Positions 24,003 through 35,265 of a stretch of DNA of 64,000 bases are shown one piece after another. The notes beneath the pieces were generated by a model. It saw nothing but the letters and a program-made list of their open reading frames with translations, made no database searches and was not told the DNA's origin. Every line of letters begins with the position of its first letter. Position 1 is the stretch's first letter. The position numbers and the translations under genes are program-made. The stretch covers positions 471,458 through 535,457 of the forward strand of contig JAHLEZ010000036.1 of assembly GCA_020726505.1 (NCBI GenBank), read 5' to 3'. This stretch comes from Leptodontidium sp. MPI-SDFR-AT-0119. Taxonomy: Eukaryota; Ascomycota; Leotiomycetes; Helotiales; Leptodontidiaceae.

Positions 24003-26955
24003 TTTTAAAAAAGCTCGTCCTTAAGCGTTAGTCTATCTCCTTGTCATTATTAAAGTCGTCGTAGTTATTAAAGTCGTCGTAGTTATTAATATTATCTTCT
24101 TATGCTTTAATTTATCTAAGTAGCTTAATAAGGGGTCTTACTTATTTAAAGCAACTAAAGTAAAAATCCCTGACTTTATATAACGTATACTTAAGGTTAA
24201 AAGCGTCGTATTAGTCTAAATTAACGTCTTAATTAAATTAAGTAATATAGTAAAATAAGGTCTTGCCCTTCTTATAATAAGTAAGTACCTCTTCTAGTTC
24301 TTACTCGTCGTCGCCTATAATGTTAATTAGCGGGGGGGCGTCTTATACTTAGCCTAGTAAGGGGTTAATAAGGTCTCGACGTAGCTTATTAGCCAGAAAG
24401 ACGTTATAAACCTTTATACTCGCTAATAGTTCTAGGCGATATAAGTGTCTTACCTTCTAGAGTACTTTAAATAGTCTATTAATTAATATATTTAACTTCT
24501 TAAATAAATAAAGTGTCTTAAAGTAACGCATGTCGAGCCAGACTAAACTATCTTTATTAAAGTCGACATCGCGGCGAGAGGCGTTATAAGACCTAACTAT
24601 TTTAGCTTAGGCCATAGTAAGGTTCGACTAAGCTATATCTTATGCCTTTTTATGTCGTTAAATATAATTAATAACTTATTAAGTATTTAACTTATTAGCG
24701 GGGGTAATTAAGTCTAGTAAGTCAATTTTCTAATCTTAATTTATATATAGTATATATCTATAAACTACTTCAAATAGAGAGAGTCCCCTTAAGGAATCGT
24801 ATAAGAGGGACATTTAGGCGTAATTTATAATAAGGAAGTACTTTAATTAGTCGTCTTAGTAATATATAATAAAAGGTCTAAGTCGTCTCTATAAGTATTA
24901 GTTATATACTTTAGTTTAGTTATTTGTTTATAAGTGATTAGTAGTAAATAACTATCTCTTAGTCCCAAGGATTTTACTAAAGGCAGTTTAAAACCTACAA
25001 ATAAACTAAGGACCTTTATTAAAAGTAATAATTAAGGGAGCGCTAAAGTAACAATATACATAGTAAATATATATAATAGCTAGCTTTTAAGCATTTGTCG
25101 TCTTTTAATAAGAGATATTAATAGCTTATTTACTAAACTTATTAATAAAGACAAGGACATTGTCGAATTTATGTTTGTCTTTAGTAAAAGAGTAATAGTT
25201 TATTATAATATATTCTTAAGGTTAAGATAAGACAGGGATAAGATAAAAGAATCTAGGCTTTTTATTTTAAGGGACTTAAATTCGTTAATAAATATAATAG
25301 TTATAATAGTATTATTAGACTATTGACGTGATTTTGTGCTACTAGTACTAAAAAGAGAATATTTAAAATGTCTTTTTAGCGCCGGGGTGTACTATAGTAA
25401 CTTAATTATAGACCTCTCGTATAAAGAGGATTCAGAGGTAATCGACATCGGGGACTAAGAGGCGGCTATTATAAAGTAAGAGATCGCCCTTTAGACTAAG
25501 TTTGCCTAGGGAGTCTAATATAACTTACTTACGTAAAGCCTATAAGAAGAGAGCAGTACAATTAGCCTCTAAGATTTATTATACGACAGAGAATATTAAT
25601 ATAAAGGTAGCGAGCTTAATATTAGCTACTAGCGCGTCGGCGTCGTTAGGCGGCCGTAACTCTATAAATAGTAAGCGGGGGTTAACTTAGTCTTAGCGTA
25701 AGAGTTATTAAAGACGTTAAGTCTTTTTTATAGAATTCTATTAATTTAATTTGTCTAGCTTATAAGAAAGTGCGTTTACTAAGGGGTTATAGATTCTAGG
25801 GCAGTACGTAATTATAAAATTATAGTCTACTAGAAGCTCCGCCTATTATACTTATCTAGCATTTAACTACTTAGAGGTTATAAAGTATTCTAAGGCCTTG
25901 TAGTCTATTACAACACGGACTTAGTAGGGGGCTCCTGCCACAACACTGTCACTAGCATCCGTCTCTAGGAGGCAAGGCAAATCTTATCGGTAGTATCTTA
26001 AAAGAGGTACAGACGTAAAAGTATATTTTAAAAGGTTAAAGGCATCTTCGTACTCTATAATAAAGCGAAAAGGAACGTTATTCTTAATTAATTAAATAAG
26101 AGGTTTCGCTATAATACTATAGTCGCGGATAAATCTCCGGTAAAAGGTACAAAAACTAAAGAAAGACTATATACCTTTAATAAAGCTAAAGTAAGTTTAT
26201 ATATAAACGACAAAGACCTTCTCAAAATTAACTTCTAGCCTAGAAGTTAATATAATAAATCTTAAGTACTTAGTTTATATTACTTTAAACCTATACTTCT
26301 TTAAGTTAGCTTATAACCTAGCGTTATTAAGTCGTTAAAACACATTTTTAACGTGGAGTTAGTATTATAAGGGATCCTTAAAGTAAATAAGAATATTATT
26401 TAAGTACGTTATATAAAAATTATTAAGGTAATTAAAGATAATGTCATTTATATAGCGCTAATAAATAGCAGGGCTATTAGTTAAGCCAAATAAAAGAACT
26501 TTACACTTATATACGCCGTACCTCGTACAAAAGGTCGTATACTCCTTTAATACTAGGTCTATTTAGATTTAGTAAAAGGCTTAACGAATGTCCAGTTTAA
26601 TAAAGATATAAGTATTAATAATATAAGCTAAGGTCTTATTAATTAGAGGTAGGGGGTATTAGTCCTTCTGAGTAAATGAATTTAGTACCTAAAAGTTAAT
26701 ATATAACCGTAAAGATTTATTCGGTTTCTTAATAAAGAGAATAAAGGCAGCGAACAGTACTTAAAGCGGCTTAATAAATACTTTGTTTAAGTTATTTATA
26801 ATATATTCCTTAATAGCCTTAAGCTCTTTAGCTAACATCCTACATAGTAGCGAATACTTAAGTACTTTCTTACCCTCTCTTTTTAGTTTAATTTTATAAT
26901 TATACGAGTAATAAGGGGGGAGAATATCACTTTTTACTTTAAAGAATACGTGAGT
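24003..26955 (-). pseudogene. GypB-1 pol: RT, RNase H, integrase, chromodomain (decayed)
   Basis: Reading minus from 26955: SDILPPYYSYNYKIKL... ELKAIKEYI.NNLNKVFIKPL (26761-26930) is the start of gypsy RT. The active-site box is YLNNILIYF at 26383-26406, both Asp now Asn. The RNase H end (ALEYFITSK..LNAR, AELLVDYNFIITYCP) is near 25790-25900. Integrase lies between about 24400 and 25700, without a clean motif. Near 24190-24310 a chromodomain-type tail appears (ELEEVLTYYKKGKT, then the KYTLYKVRDFYF region). Stops are nearly all TAA/TAG. The open stretch at 26761-26970 is this real RT frame, running a few codons into the adjacent LTR. Confidence 0.8.
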
Positions 26956-27257
26956 TGTTACGGCTGGCAAGAGGTTAATACGGCGAGTTGACTTTAGCTT
27001 TGTATTTGGGCCTTTAGTTACACTTAGAATCGAAAAGAAAAGACAAAGAGGAAAGGAGAGCTCTTTATAAGGGAGGGCTCGAGTATATATATATAAAGGA
27101 CCTTCTTAATAAGGCCTAACGTAGTCGAATATTATTTATATTAATATGTCGCAGGCTCGCCACTTAGTCTTCCTTATTAGGCTTAGCGCCGTCGCATAGC
27201 CAGCGATGCTACGAGCCCGTGTCGGTTAGAGTACGAGGCGCATCGTAGGTCGTAACA
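26956..27257 (-). repeat. GypA-type LTR without matching flanks
   Basis: 302 bp, TGTTACGGCTGG...GTCGTAACA, closely similar to the GypA-1 LTRs (28476-28787 and 34954-35265). It lacks their extra 10 bp 'gtcgtaggtc' unit near the right end. Flanks are TGAGT and GAGCG: no 5 bp duplication. The left flank is GypB pol and the right flank is unrelated. This is the scar of an element whose other half was lost, or of recombination between LTRs. Confidence 0.85.
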
Positions 27258-27705
27258 GAGCGCTCTTATAAGAATTAATACAAGTACTATTTTTAGTTAA
27301 CGCACTATTTCCTTATTAAACTATCTCCGAAGAGTATATTTACTTTTAAGTTATCTATTTAATTTAATATAGTCTTCTCAGGAATATTAGTTTTTAAGTT
27401 ATATTAAGTAAATTAAAGAGATCGGAAATTAATATACGTATAATAGTTATATATATATTAGTTAAAGAAGACTCTAAAACATTTAAGGAAGGCGATATAT
27501 ATATATCTATTATATTATATAATACTAAGGGTTCCTATTATTACTAGTTCTCGCTTAGCTTCGCTACTACGTCTCGCTAGATTTAGACCCCTTTCGGGAC
27601 ACTTTCGGGCCGAGTATAAACGTTATTAGATACTCTATTATTTTTTGTTATTATTTCTTATATTATAAATTATATACTTTTACGCTATATTAGAAATAGT
27701 CTTTC
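27258..27705. other. No gene seen; unassigned AT-rich sequence before CopA
   Basis: About 450 bp with no coding frame and no match I can find elsewhere in the window. It has short TA runs (27449-27460 and 27500-27512) and a GC-richer patch at 27550-27620. Confidence 0.45.
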
Positions 27706-27908
27706 TGTCGTGTAGGCTCTGGTAGGCCAGCTAAGCGAGCCCTATCAAAGGCGACCTAGCCAAAGCGCGACCGACAGATATTTAGTAGGGAGCTCAAAAC
27801 GCTCCACGTAGAGTAGAGTAATATAACGATCAATTACAGTACTGCGTATACCTCAATAATACGTCAAATTCGCCTCTGTAGAGCCTCTAGGCGTACTCTT
27901 ACACGACA
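27706..27908 (+). repeat. CopA LTR (5')
   Basis: 203 bp, TGTCGTGTAGGC...CTTACACGACA. Both ends form a short inverted repeat (TGTCGTG/CACGACA). Matches 55126-55322 with mostly C/T and G/A differences. Confidence 0.92.
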
Positions 27909-28475
27909 GTTATAAGCCCCGTAAGTTATTAAAGCTTCTTAGTCGTATACACGCGCCGACGTGGCTTTATAAAGGCATATAAAGGCTTTTTTACTATTGC
28001 CTTACACACGTATTAATAATATTTAAAAGCCCGTTAATAATCCTTAAATTACTAAAAACTCTTTGAAATTATTATATATATACTTAAAACTAATAATATA
28101 ACTTCTAAGGCTACTTATAGACTATAATTTAAAGGCGCAAAAATATTAAGTAATATAGTACTTACGCTTAAATTTCTATATTAATTTTATAAGTACACTA
28201 GACATAGTAAACCCTAGTGCCCCTACGATAGGTTATATTTTAAACCTCTAACTAAAGGCTCTAACGCTCGAAAGTACTACGAAAGAGGTTACAAAGACTT
28301 AATTAAGCTAGTATTACGTTAATATTATAGCTTAAAAAGTAGTAAACTTATAACCGTCTTTAACGCCTTAGTCGACTAATAATACGTAAGCTATATTAAC
28401 CTTAGAGTTATCAATAAATACTTAAATAAAAGGGACAAGTCTAAAAGAAGTTAGTCTACCCCCTTACTTAATAAT
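27909..28475 (+). pseudogene. CopA-1 leader and start of gag
   Basis: The leader begins GTTATAAGCCCCGTAAG right after the LTR (primer-binding position), then gag-like sequence aligning with 55323-55890. No intact frame. It ends in ACCCCCTTACTTAATAAT, the mutated form of the intact target at 55871-55889, where GypA-1 inserted. Confidence 0.75.
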
Positions 28476-28787
28476 TGTTACGGCTGGCCAAAGGTTAATA
28501 CGGCGAGTTGACTTAAGCTTTGTATTTAGACTTAAGGCTACGCTCAGAATCGAGAAAAAAAGACAAGGAGGAAAGGAGAGCTCTCTGTAAGGGAGGGCTC
28601 GAGTATATATATATGAAAAACCCTCCTAATAGGGCCTAGCGTAGTCGAGTACTATTTACGTCAATATGTCGCAGGCTCGCCACTTAGTCTTCTTTATTAG
28701 GCTTAGCGCCGTCGCATAGCTAGCGATACTACGAGCCCGTGTCAGTTAGAATACGAGGCGTATCGTAAGTCGTCGTAGGTCGTAATA
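28476..28787 (-). repeat. GypA-1 LTR (left, 3' LTR)
   Basis: 312 bp, TGTTACGG... to ...CGTAATA (from CGTAACA). Confidence 0.92.
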
Positions 28788-31700
28788 TTACCCCCACTTC
28801 TTAAAAAACTGCCTCCGCGCAGTTATAGCTATAACTATATTATTTATTAATCGTTATAATCGTTAATACTAGCGTTATAAGCCTCTAGCCACTTAATACA
28901 ATAAAATAACTTATTCCGTATAACCTTAGAGCTTAAGATGCCTTTAATTTCCCACTTATTTTACTTAGGCAGTAACTAAATAAGTACTAGCGTAGCTTTA
29001 GCTTGTCCTAGTAAGGGGTTATTAACGTACTTATAAAGCGAGTGCGAGTAGAAGATAAGGTGAATTAACTAGTCTTCTAATAACTTAACTCTCTAACTTT
29101 CTCTTTCTTTAGCGATTACTTTAACTAAGTTATATTACTTATTAAAGAGCTTCCTTAAGGATCAGTCGATATTTTAGTTTTAAGTGTCGACTAGTATTAA
29201 GTCGCTAACGTCTTAGTTGATAGTACGTCGCTTACGATTTATTAGTCGTTTTATTTTCTCTTATTAATCCTTAAGAGACAACTATACGACTTCTATGACC
29301 TCCTTTATTTATAATATTACTTAAAGAGCCTCCTCGCGATTAAGTTTTTTTATTATTATAATTAGAGGCTTTAAGTTAATTAAGTCTTAAGAAGTCCTTA
29401 GTTTAACGCCGTTAAGTAATTAAAAAGGGGACAAGCGGCTTAAGGACTTATATAATAACGTTAGTTAAGTAATATTTATAATTAGTAAGAGGTTACTTTA
29501 ATTGTCTTAGTAATAGTAATAAAAGGGACGAAGCTATTACTTAATATATTAATTCGTTACTTCTATTTAACTGTCGACGTTTAGGTTATACGTTATTATT
29601 AGCTTTACTTTAATTCCGAGGATATAATAGTACTCTTTTTAAAAGGAGGAGACGAACTGAGGTTTATAGTCTAAGATAATAGAGTTTAATATACTAAAGT
29701 ATTAAGTCTAATAAATAAGAAAGATAATAATTATATCTTTAGTTATAATTATATTATTATAAAGTATTAAGACTAGTTTCTTAAATAAGCGGTTAATAAT
29801 AATTATAGCGAAGTTATAGCCGTGCTTATTTAGTAGTAACTTTATAAAGTCTATCGTGAGGTGTTAATACAGCTAAGTAGAGATTAATAAGGGGTATAAG
29901 AAGCTAGGGGTGTTATCTTTACGGGCTTTTTATCGAGAGCAATTACAGTTTATTACGTATCGAGTTATGTCTATGGTGAGGCCGTTTTAATGATATTTAC
30001 GACTTAATAATGCCTTTATCTTTCCGATCCCCGCGTGTATTACTAAAGGTTAAAAATATATATAGTAAATAAGTGTCGTACGAAGCTCCGGTAATTCTAA
30101 GGGTACTTTTAGGCGGCCTTAAAAAAGTAACTTGTTATTCGCTAGCTTATAATCTAGCGACTACTCTTTAGCTTTTTATTAGAGAGGCTCTAGCGAAGGA
30201 GACGACTTATTAGTTAAGAGTACTTAATTAATAACGTCGTATTCCGTGATATTATATATTACTATAAAGTTAAAGTCTAGCTCCTTTATAATAGGCGTCT
30301 CTAAGTCGATTAGTACCCCTATATTCGACCCTGGCTCTGGCTCTGACTCTAGCTTATCACGTGTCTTAGTATCGCGATCTGGGATTATAGCGTTTATAAG
30401 TACTAAGGGTATCGTCTCTACGACTTCGATATAAGCGTTTATAGGATCGACGGCGGAGAATTAGAGGTCGCTAGCGACTTATAAGTTAATTTTATTAGTT
30501 AGAATTAACTATTGACTATAAATAGCCCGCTTATGTGCCTTTATAACCGTAAGGTCTTAATCTCGTCGAGATGAAGTATTAATTAACTTATTAGTTGTTT
30601 TAGTATAATATATAACTGTGAAATAAAAGTTTATAAAGAACTTAGCCTATTAAGTTTACTTAGTCGTAAAGTCCTTAGTAATTATAAAGTACTTTAGGGC
30701 TTAATAGTTAGTATAAATAAGGACATTTTTTTAGGCGCCTAAGAGCTCTAGGCGATATTATTTAAATGATTAGAAAATTACTAGTATCTCTTTATCGTAG
30801 ATTAAGTAATTAAGCTTAAGGTCTATTATAGTCTTAAAAAGTATTTTATAAAGTAAAAGGTGTCGTCCTTTTAAAGTTAAAATAAAATCTTAGTGACGAC
30901 TTTATTAAAAGAGTTAGTTTTTAATTATGTTTATTTAGTAAGGTCGTAGTAGCAAAGAACTGGCGTAGATTAGAAGGCTTTTTAAAGAGTTTCTTAAGCG
31001 TTCTTATAAGCGTTATCGAATTTAAAGGGAACGTCTTTTTTAGTGAGTATTATAAGGGGTCGTGTGATACGACTATAGTCCTTAATAAACTAGTAGTAAA
31101 AGTTATAAAAGTTAAAGTAACTTTATACACTTTGTATATTATTAGCGTATTACTAGTCCTTAATTATATTAATTTTCTTTAAGTCTACTTTTATATTATT
31201 AACTTTAATAATAAATCCTAGGAACTTTATCTTTTATACACTAAACTTAGACTTCTTAATATTAGCCTAAAGTCTGTGTGTCTATAATATTACTATTACT
31301 TTCTTAGTATAGGCCTTATACTCCTCAAGGGTAAACGAATATATTAAGATATTATTTATATAAGTTACGTAGAAGTCGTCGAGGTACTTTATAAGGATAT
31401 TATTAATAAATCACTAGAAAGTCGCCGGACTATTAATAAAGCTAAAGGGAAGGACCTTATACTTATACGTATTATATTAAGTATAAAAATTCGTATAATC
31501 TTCGCTCTCGGGGGACATATAAATGTGGTAAAAAGCTTATTAAATATTAAGCTTTATAAAGACTTTTACTTTATAAATACGAGTTATTATTTTATTAATT
31601 AAAGAGATTAAGTATAAGTCCTTCTTTAATAAGGCATTTAGCTTCTGATAGTCGACGTATAATTAAAGACTATTATCGGCTTGTTAGATTTTGACTTCGG

Positions 31701-34700
31701 TAACTCGTGCCGATTCTACGCTGGAGAATAGCCGAAGTAATCTCCACTGCTTACGCGGCTCGGAAATTACTCTCGTATTCGATTACGTAGTCCGTAAGAG
31801 CCACGTAATCGACTACGTAGTCGTCGAAGCTTCTAGAGAAGCTAATATTATGTATATAACTACCGAAGAGCCCTTATGGCTCTTCTCAAGCAAGCAAGCA
31901 ATCTACTTTGTCTCTAATCACGTGTTCACCTACTGCGCTTCCTCTCTTCTGATTGGCCCACCTATTTTCACACGGCTTTCTTGGCGAAGAGAATAAGGGC
32001 TGCGTAAGGTGTACTAGAGGGCTTAATAAAGCCTTTATGTAAGTTATTAATAATATATTACTTAGTCTTTAATAATTATTCTTTAGTTATACGCCGGAGA
32101 GGTTTAAAAGATAAGTTATTTTCCTTAGTAAGCTCGATTTAGTAGTTTATACTTAGGCGATACGCGAGTAGCTCGTTAAAGGCTCGCCGGGAGAAGAGAG
32201 GAGTATACTCTTAGTACTTTACTAAGAGCTTCTTACTTACTAGCTTATTATCTTGCGCGTACTTAGCCTCTAAGGCCTCCTTTAGAATTAAGTCTCTATT
32301 TATTAATACGAGTTTGACACTTAATTAGTTTAAGGCCTCTTATTAGCGATAAGTTAATTCTTAGTTAATCTTATATATTAATATTATAAAGGTTTTTACT
32401 TTATTTCTTTTAGATTTCTTAAGTCGAAGGTACGTCGTAAATATCGCTATTACTAATATAAAGAAGATCTTTATAGTAAGCGCCTTTAATTAATAATTCG
32501 CTAAAGAAACTTTATAAGCTCTCTTATCTTTAAGTAATAATCCTAAATCACGGGATATTAAGGGTTTAATTAATCTTTTATAACTTATAAGCGCTCTTTG
32601 ATTTCCCTAGTAAAGCTCGAGGGTCGAGTTAGCGAGACGCTAGCAGTAAGGCGTACTAAGACCTTTAACTTAAGGGAGTCGTCAAGTGCCGCAAGCTTAG
32701 CCTGTCTCCGGCGGTAATTATTTATATTAATAAGGGTATTTCTTCGTTTTATATTAAGTTAGTGAGACTTAACGATTAGCTTATTAAAATAGTTAATGTC
32801 GACGAAGACTCGCTAGTTAAAGTACGACTAGACAGGTATATTTAATAGTTACTTTAACTGATTTCGGTTCTTTATATACGACTACTTTAAGTCGTAATAC
32901 TCGAGGAACTTCTAATTAATCAAGACGTTAGTGTTACTTAAGTCAGTTATTAAAAAGGGGAAGTTAATTCACTGGCGGTTGATTATTAAAGTAAGTAAAA
33001 CGGCTGTATTAATTAGCTTACCTTTCTTATTATTATAATTAGTAAGGATAATTAATTAAGAAAAGGATATAAAGGAAATATTAAATTACTTAACGAGTTA
33101 GTATATAAAAGAGGTTTTAATAATATTAAAAATATTAGCTTTACTATTAATATATATAGGTGTCTTAATAAAGAATATATTCCTTCTTAGTTTAATACTA
33201 ATTAAAAATTGTCGCCTTTTAATAAAGTACGGAAATTAAATACTAAGTCTTTTTATAAGTTATAACTTATATTAAAGTATAAGTCTTTATTACGGCCTAA
33301 GAGTTTTTTAATAACTTATTAGTCTCTAGATTCTCGCTAACGACTAACTAAGAAATCGACTTATTAAGAGCTTAGTCTTTACGGCGCTTAAGATAGTCGC
33401 TAACTTAATAGCCGGTCTTATTATAATAGAGACAAGTGTCGGAAGAGACGTCTCTAAGTGTAAGAAGAAGTACAGGGGACTTAGGTCGGCGTAAGACGGG
33501 CGAGGGGAAGGGCGTATACTAACGGATATCTAACGACTGTCTTAGAGTCAAGGTCGGGGGTCTTTATATTATAATAGCTAGCGTAAGGGAGGTTATACGT
33601 TAATTCTCTTTTTTTAAGATATTACGCGAGTCGTTAATATTATTAAAAGAGACTTGAGGGGCTTCGCAGGCAGTAGTAGTAGCTCGCGTATTAACTCGTG
33701 CAATAGTAATATTTCGTGACTCGTAGTCTAAGACGGCTAGAAACTCGTTAAGAGCCGTATAATCTCTAGTGAAGTTATACTTCTTAATATAGATATTATA
33801 CTTAAGCTTGTCTGAGACTTTCTTATATATATTGTCGAACTAATAAGTAGGCGAGATCTTCTTAATAATTATATATATTATAAACTTTATACGGAACTTA
33901 TTATACGTTATATTACTTATTTATAATTAGTTATACTTAAACTTAACTACTTATACTTAGTTATAATTAAAGAAGCGCTAGTCTAAGGCCTTTAAGACGT
34001 CGGCGGCTCCGTTAAAGTCTCTAGCGAAGTCGGGGTTTATTTATTAAAGGATAATAGTCTTAGCCTCTCCCTTTATATATTTAAAGTAAGTATAAACCTA
34101 CGATTTGCTAGTAAAGAAGTTACTTAAGTACTTTTAAATAAAGAGCTTTATATTTATCTTTTAGGCGTCGTATTCGATCTCGCCCTTATAGTCGCTAAAG
34201 GGGGTATAAGGGTACTTGACCTTATTAGGCTCAACGGCAAGGATAACAAGGTTCAACTTCGGGAGGTAATAGTCGGTAGTAAATTAGAAGTCCGTTGTAA
34301 GGGCACGTACTAATCGGTTTAAAGGAGAGAGAGTACTAGTCTCTTAACGGGGGTTATTAATAGTATATTAAGTGAGGGCTTACGTGACGGCGGCGGCGAT
34401 AATAAAGCTAACGGAGTCCTTAATTAGCTAATTTATCCTAACTTATTAAGCGGGGGGGCCCTTTATATTAGTAGGCTCTAGCGATACGTCGAAGAAGCGC
34501 TAAGGTTTGTCCTCTAAGTCTGAGTCGAATCTATTAAAGCTCTCTAGTTCCTCTAAGAGAGTCTCGACTAATAAGATAAAGGTGTCAGTAAAGCCTAGCT
34601 ACACAAGGGCGCTTCTTTCTCTAGAGTTTCGCCGACGCGGGGGAGAGGTCGGTAGTAGTAGTTAGCGTAGAAGTAAAGTGAAGTAAGGAGATGTTTGAGG

Positions 34701-34953
34701 TTATTAATTAATTTATTAATTAAATATACGTTCGAAACAAGGGCGCGTGTTAAGTTATAATAAAGTAAGTTAACCGCGGGAGAATATTTAGCTTTCTCTA
34801 GGACAGTCTACTATAAGGGCAGAGAAGTACTTATTTATTGAATAAGCTAAGGTATTAAGGCTCGTTATTAACTTATTATAAGGGCAAGTTAATAAGGCGT
34901 AAGACTAAATAAAATATACCGCTTTATAATAAAGGGGTATTAGTCTTTTCTTA
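28788..34953 (-). pseudogene. GypA-1 gag-pol (decayed), zinc knuckle and chromodomain recognisable
   Basis: Reading minus: gag from about 34900. A zinc knuckle lies at 33393-33434 with spacing CX2CX4HX4C, in which three of the four ligand codons have been turned to Tyr by G-to-A or C-to-T changes. The RT start is HKGFIKPSSTPYAALILFAK (31980-32045), interrupted by a solo LTR and resuming at about 31680 with SLXLYVDYQKLNALLKKDLY. The LDDF box then YINNILIYS (31336-31362) is the catalytic site with Asp-Asp now Asn-Asn. RNase H and integrase lie between about 29500 and 31100. The C-terminal chromodomain (KWEIKGILSSKVIRNKLFYC.KWLEAY) lies near 28840-28960. No open frame survives. Confidence 0.82.
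31682..31972. mobile_element. Solo LTR-1 in GypA-1 reverse transcriptase, unmutated
   Basis: 291 bp, TGTTAGATTTTGAC...CCTATTTTCACA, with a perfect 5 bp duplication CGGCT (31677-31681 and 31973-31977). Taking it out restores the RT frame (LILFAKKA joined to DNSL). It is GC-richer than its host and keeps a long open stretch (31691-31996), which I regard as chance. It contains inverted repeats: CGATTACGT...ACGTAATCG (31780-31815) and GAAGAGCC...GGCTCTTC (31867-31887). No full element of this family is in the window. Confidence 0.9.
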
Positions 34954-35265
34954 TATTACGGTTAACTAAAGGTTAACACGGCGAATTAACTTAAGCTTTA
35001 TATTTAGACTTAAGGCTTCGCTTAGAATCGAGAAGAAAAGACGAAGGAAAAGAAAGTTTTTTATAAGGGAGGGCTCGAGTATATATATATATAAAGAACT
35101 CTCTTAATAAAGCCTAGCGTAGTCGAGTACTATTCACGTCAATATATCGCAGGCTCGCCACTTAGTCTTCCCTATTGGGCTTAGCGCCGTCGTATAGCCA
35201 GCGATGCTACGAGCCCGTGTCGGTTAGAATACGAGGCGCATCGTAGGTCGTCGTAGGTCGTAACA
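34954..35265 (-). repeat. GypA-1 LTR (right, 5' LTR)
   Basis: 312 bp, partner of 28476-28787. Starts TATTACGG (from TGTTACGG), ends CGTAACA. Confidence 0.92.

Larger units (their letters stand above)
23729..26955 (-). mobile_element. GypB-1: gypsy chromovirus, truncated copy
   Basis: The left (3') LTR is at 23729-23975 and pol is on the minus strand up to 26955, where the sequence changes abruptly to a GypA-type LTR. It is homologous along its length to 56035-59375 of the complete GypB-2. The gag end and 5' LTR are missing. It is more mutated than GypB-2, and it lacks about 155 bp in RNase H relative to it. Confidence 0.88.
28476..35265 (-). mobile_element. GypA-1: complete gypsy chromovirus inside CopA
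   Basis: The LTRs are 28476-28787 and 34954-35265, both 312 bp. The target is ACAAT, read from the empty site at 55884-55888; the copies are now ATAAT (28471-28475) and TTAAT (35266-35270), one mismatch plus a C-to-T change. Coding is minus strand, gag on the right, chromodomain on the left. A polypurine tract (AAGTGGGGGTAA on the coding strand) adjoins the left LTR. It is heavily mutated. A solo LTR sits in its RT. Confidence 0.93.

Noticed and set aside
25502..25690. 62-codon plus-strand ORF
   Set aside because: Antisense to GypB-1 integrase/RNase H; no homologous openness in GypB-2.
31691..31996. 101-codon plus-strand ORF with normal composition
   Set aside because: It lies almost wholly inside solo LTR-1 and runs into GypA RT antisense. 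No domain; openness is explained by lack of RIP in the LTR.
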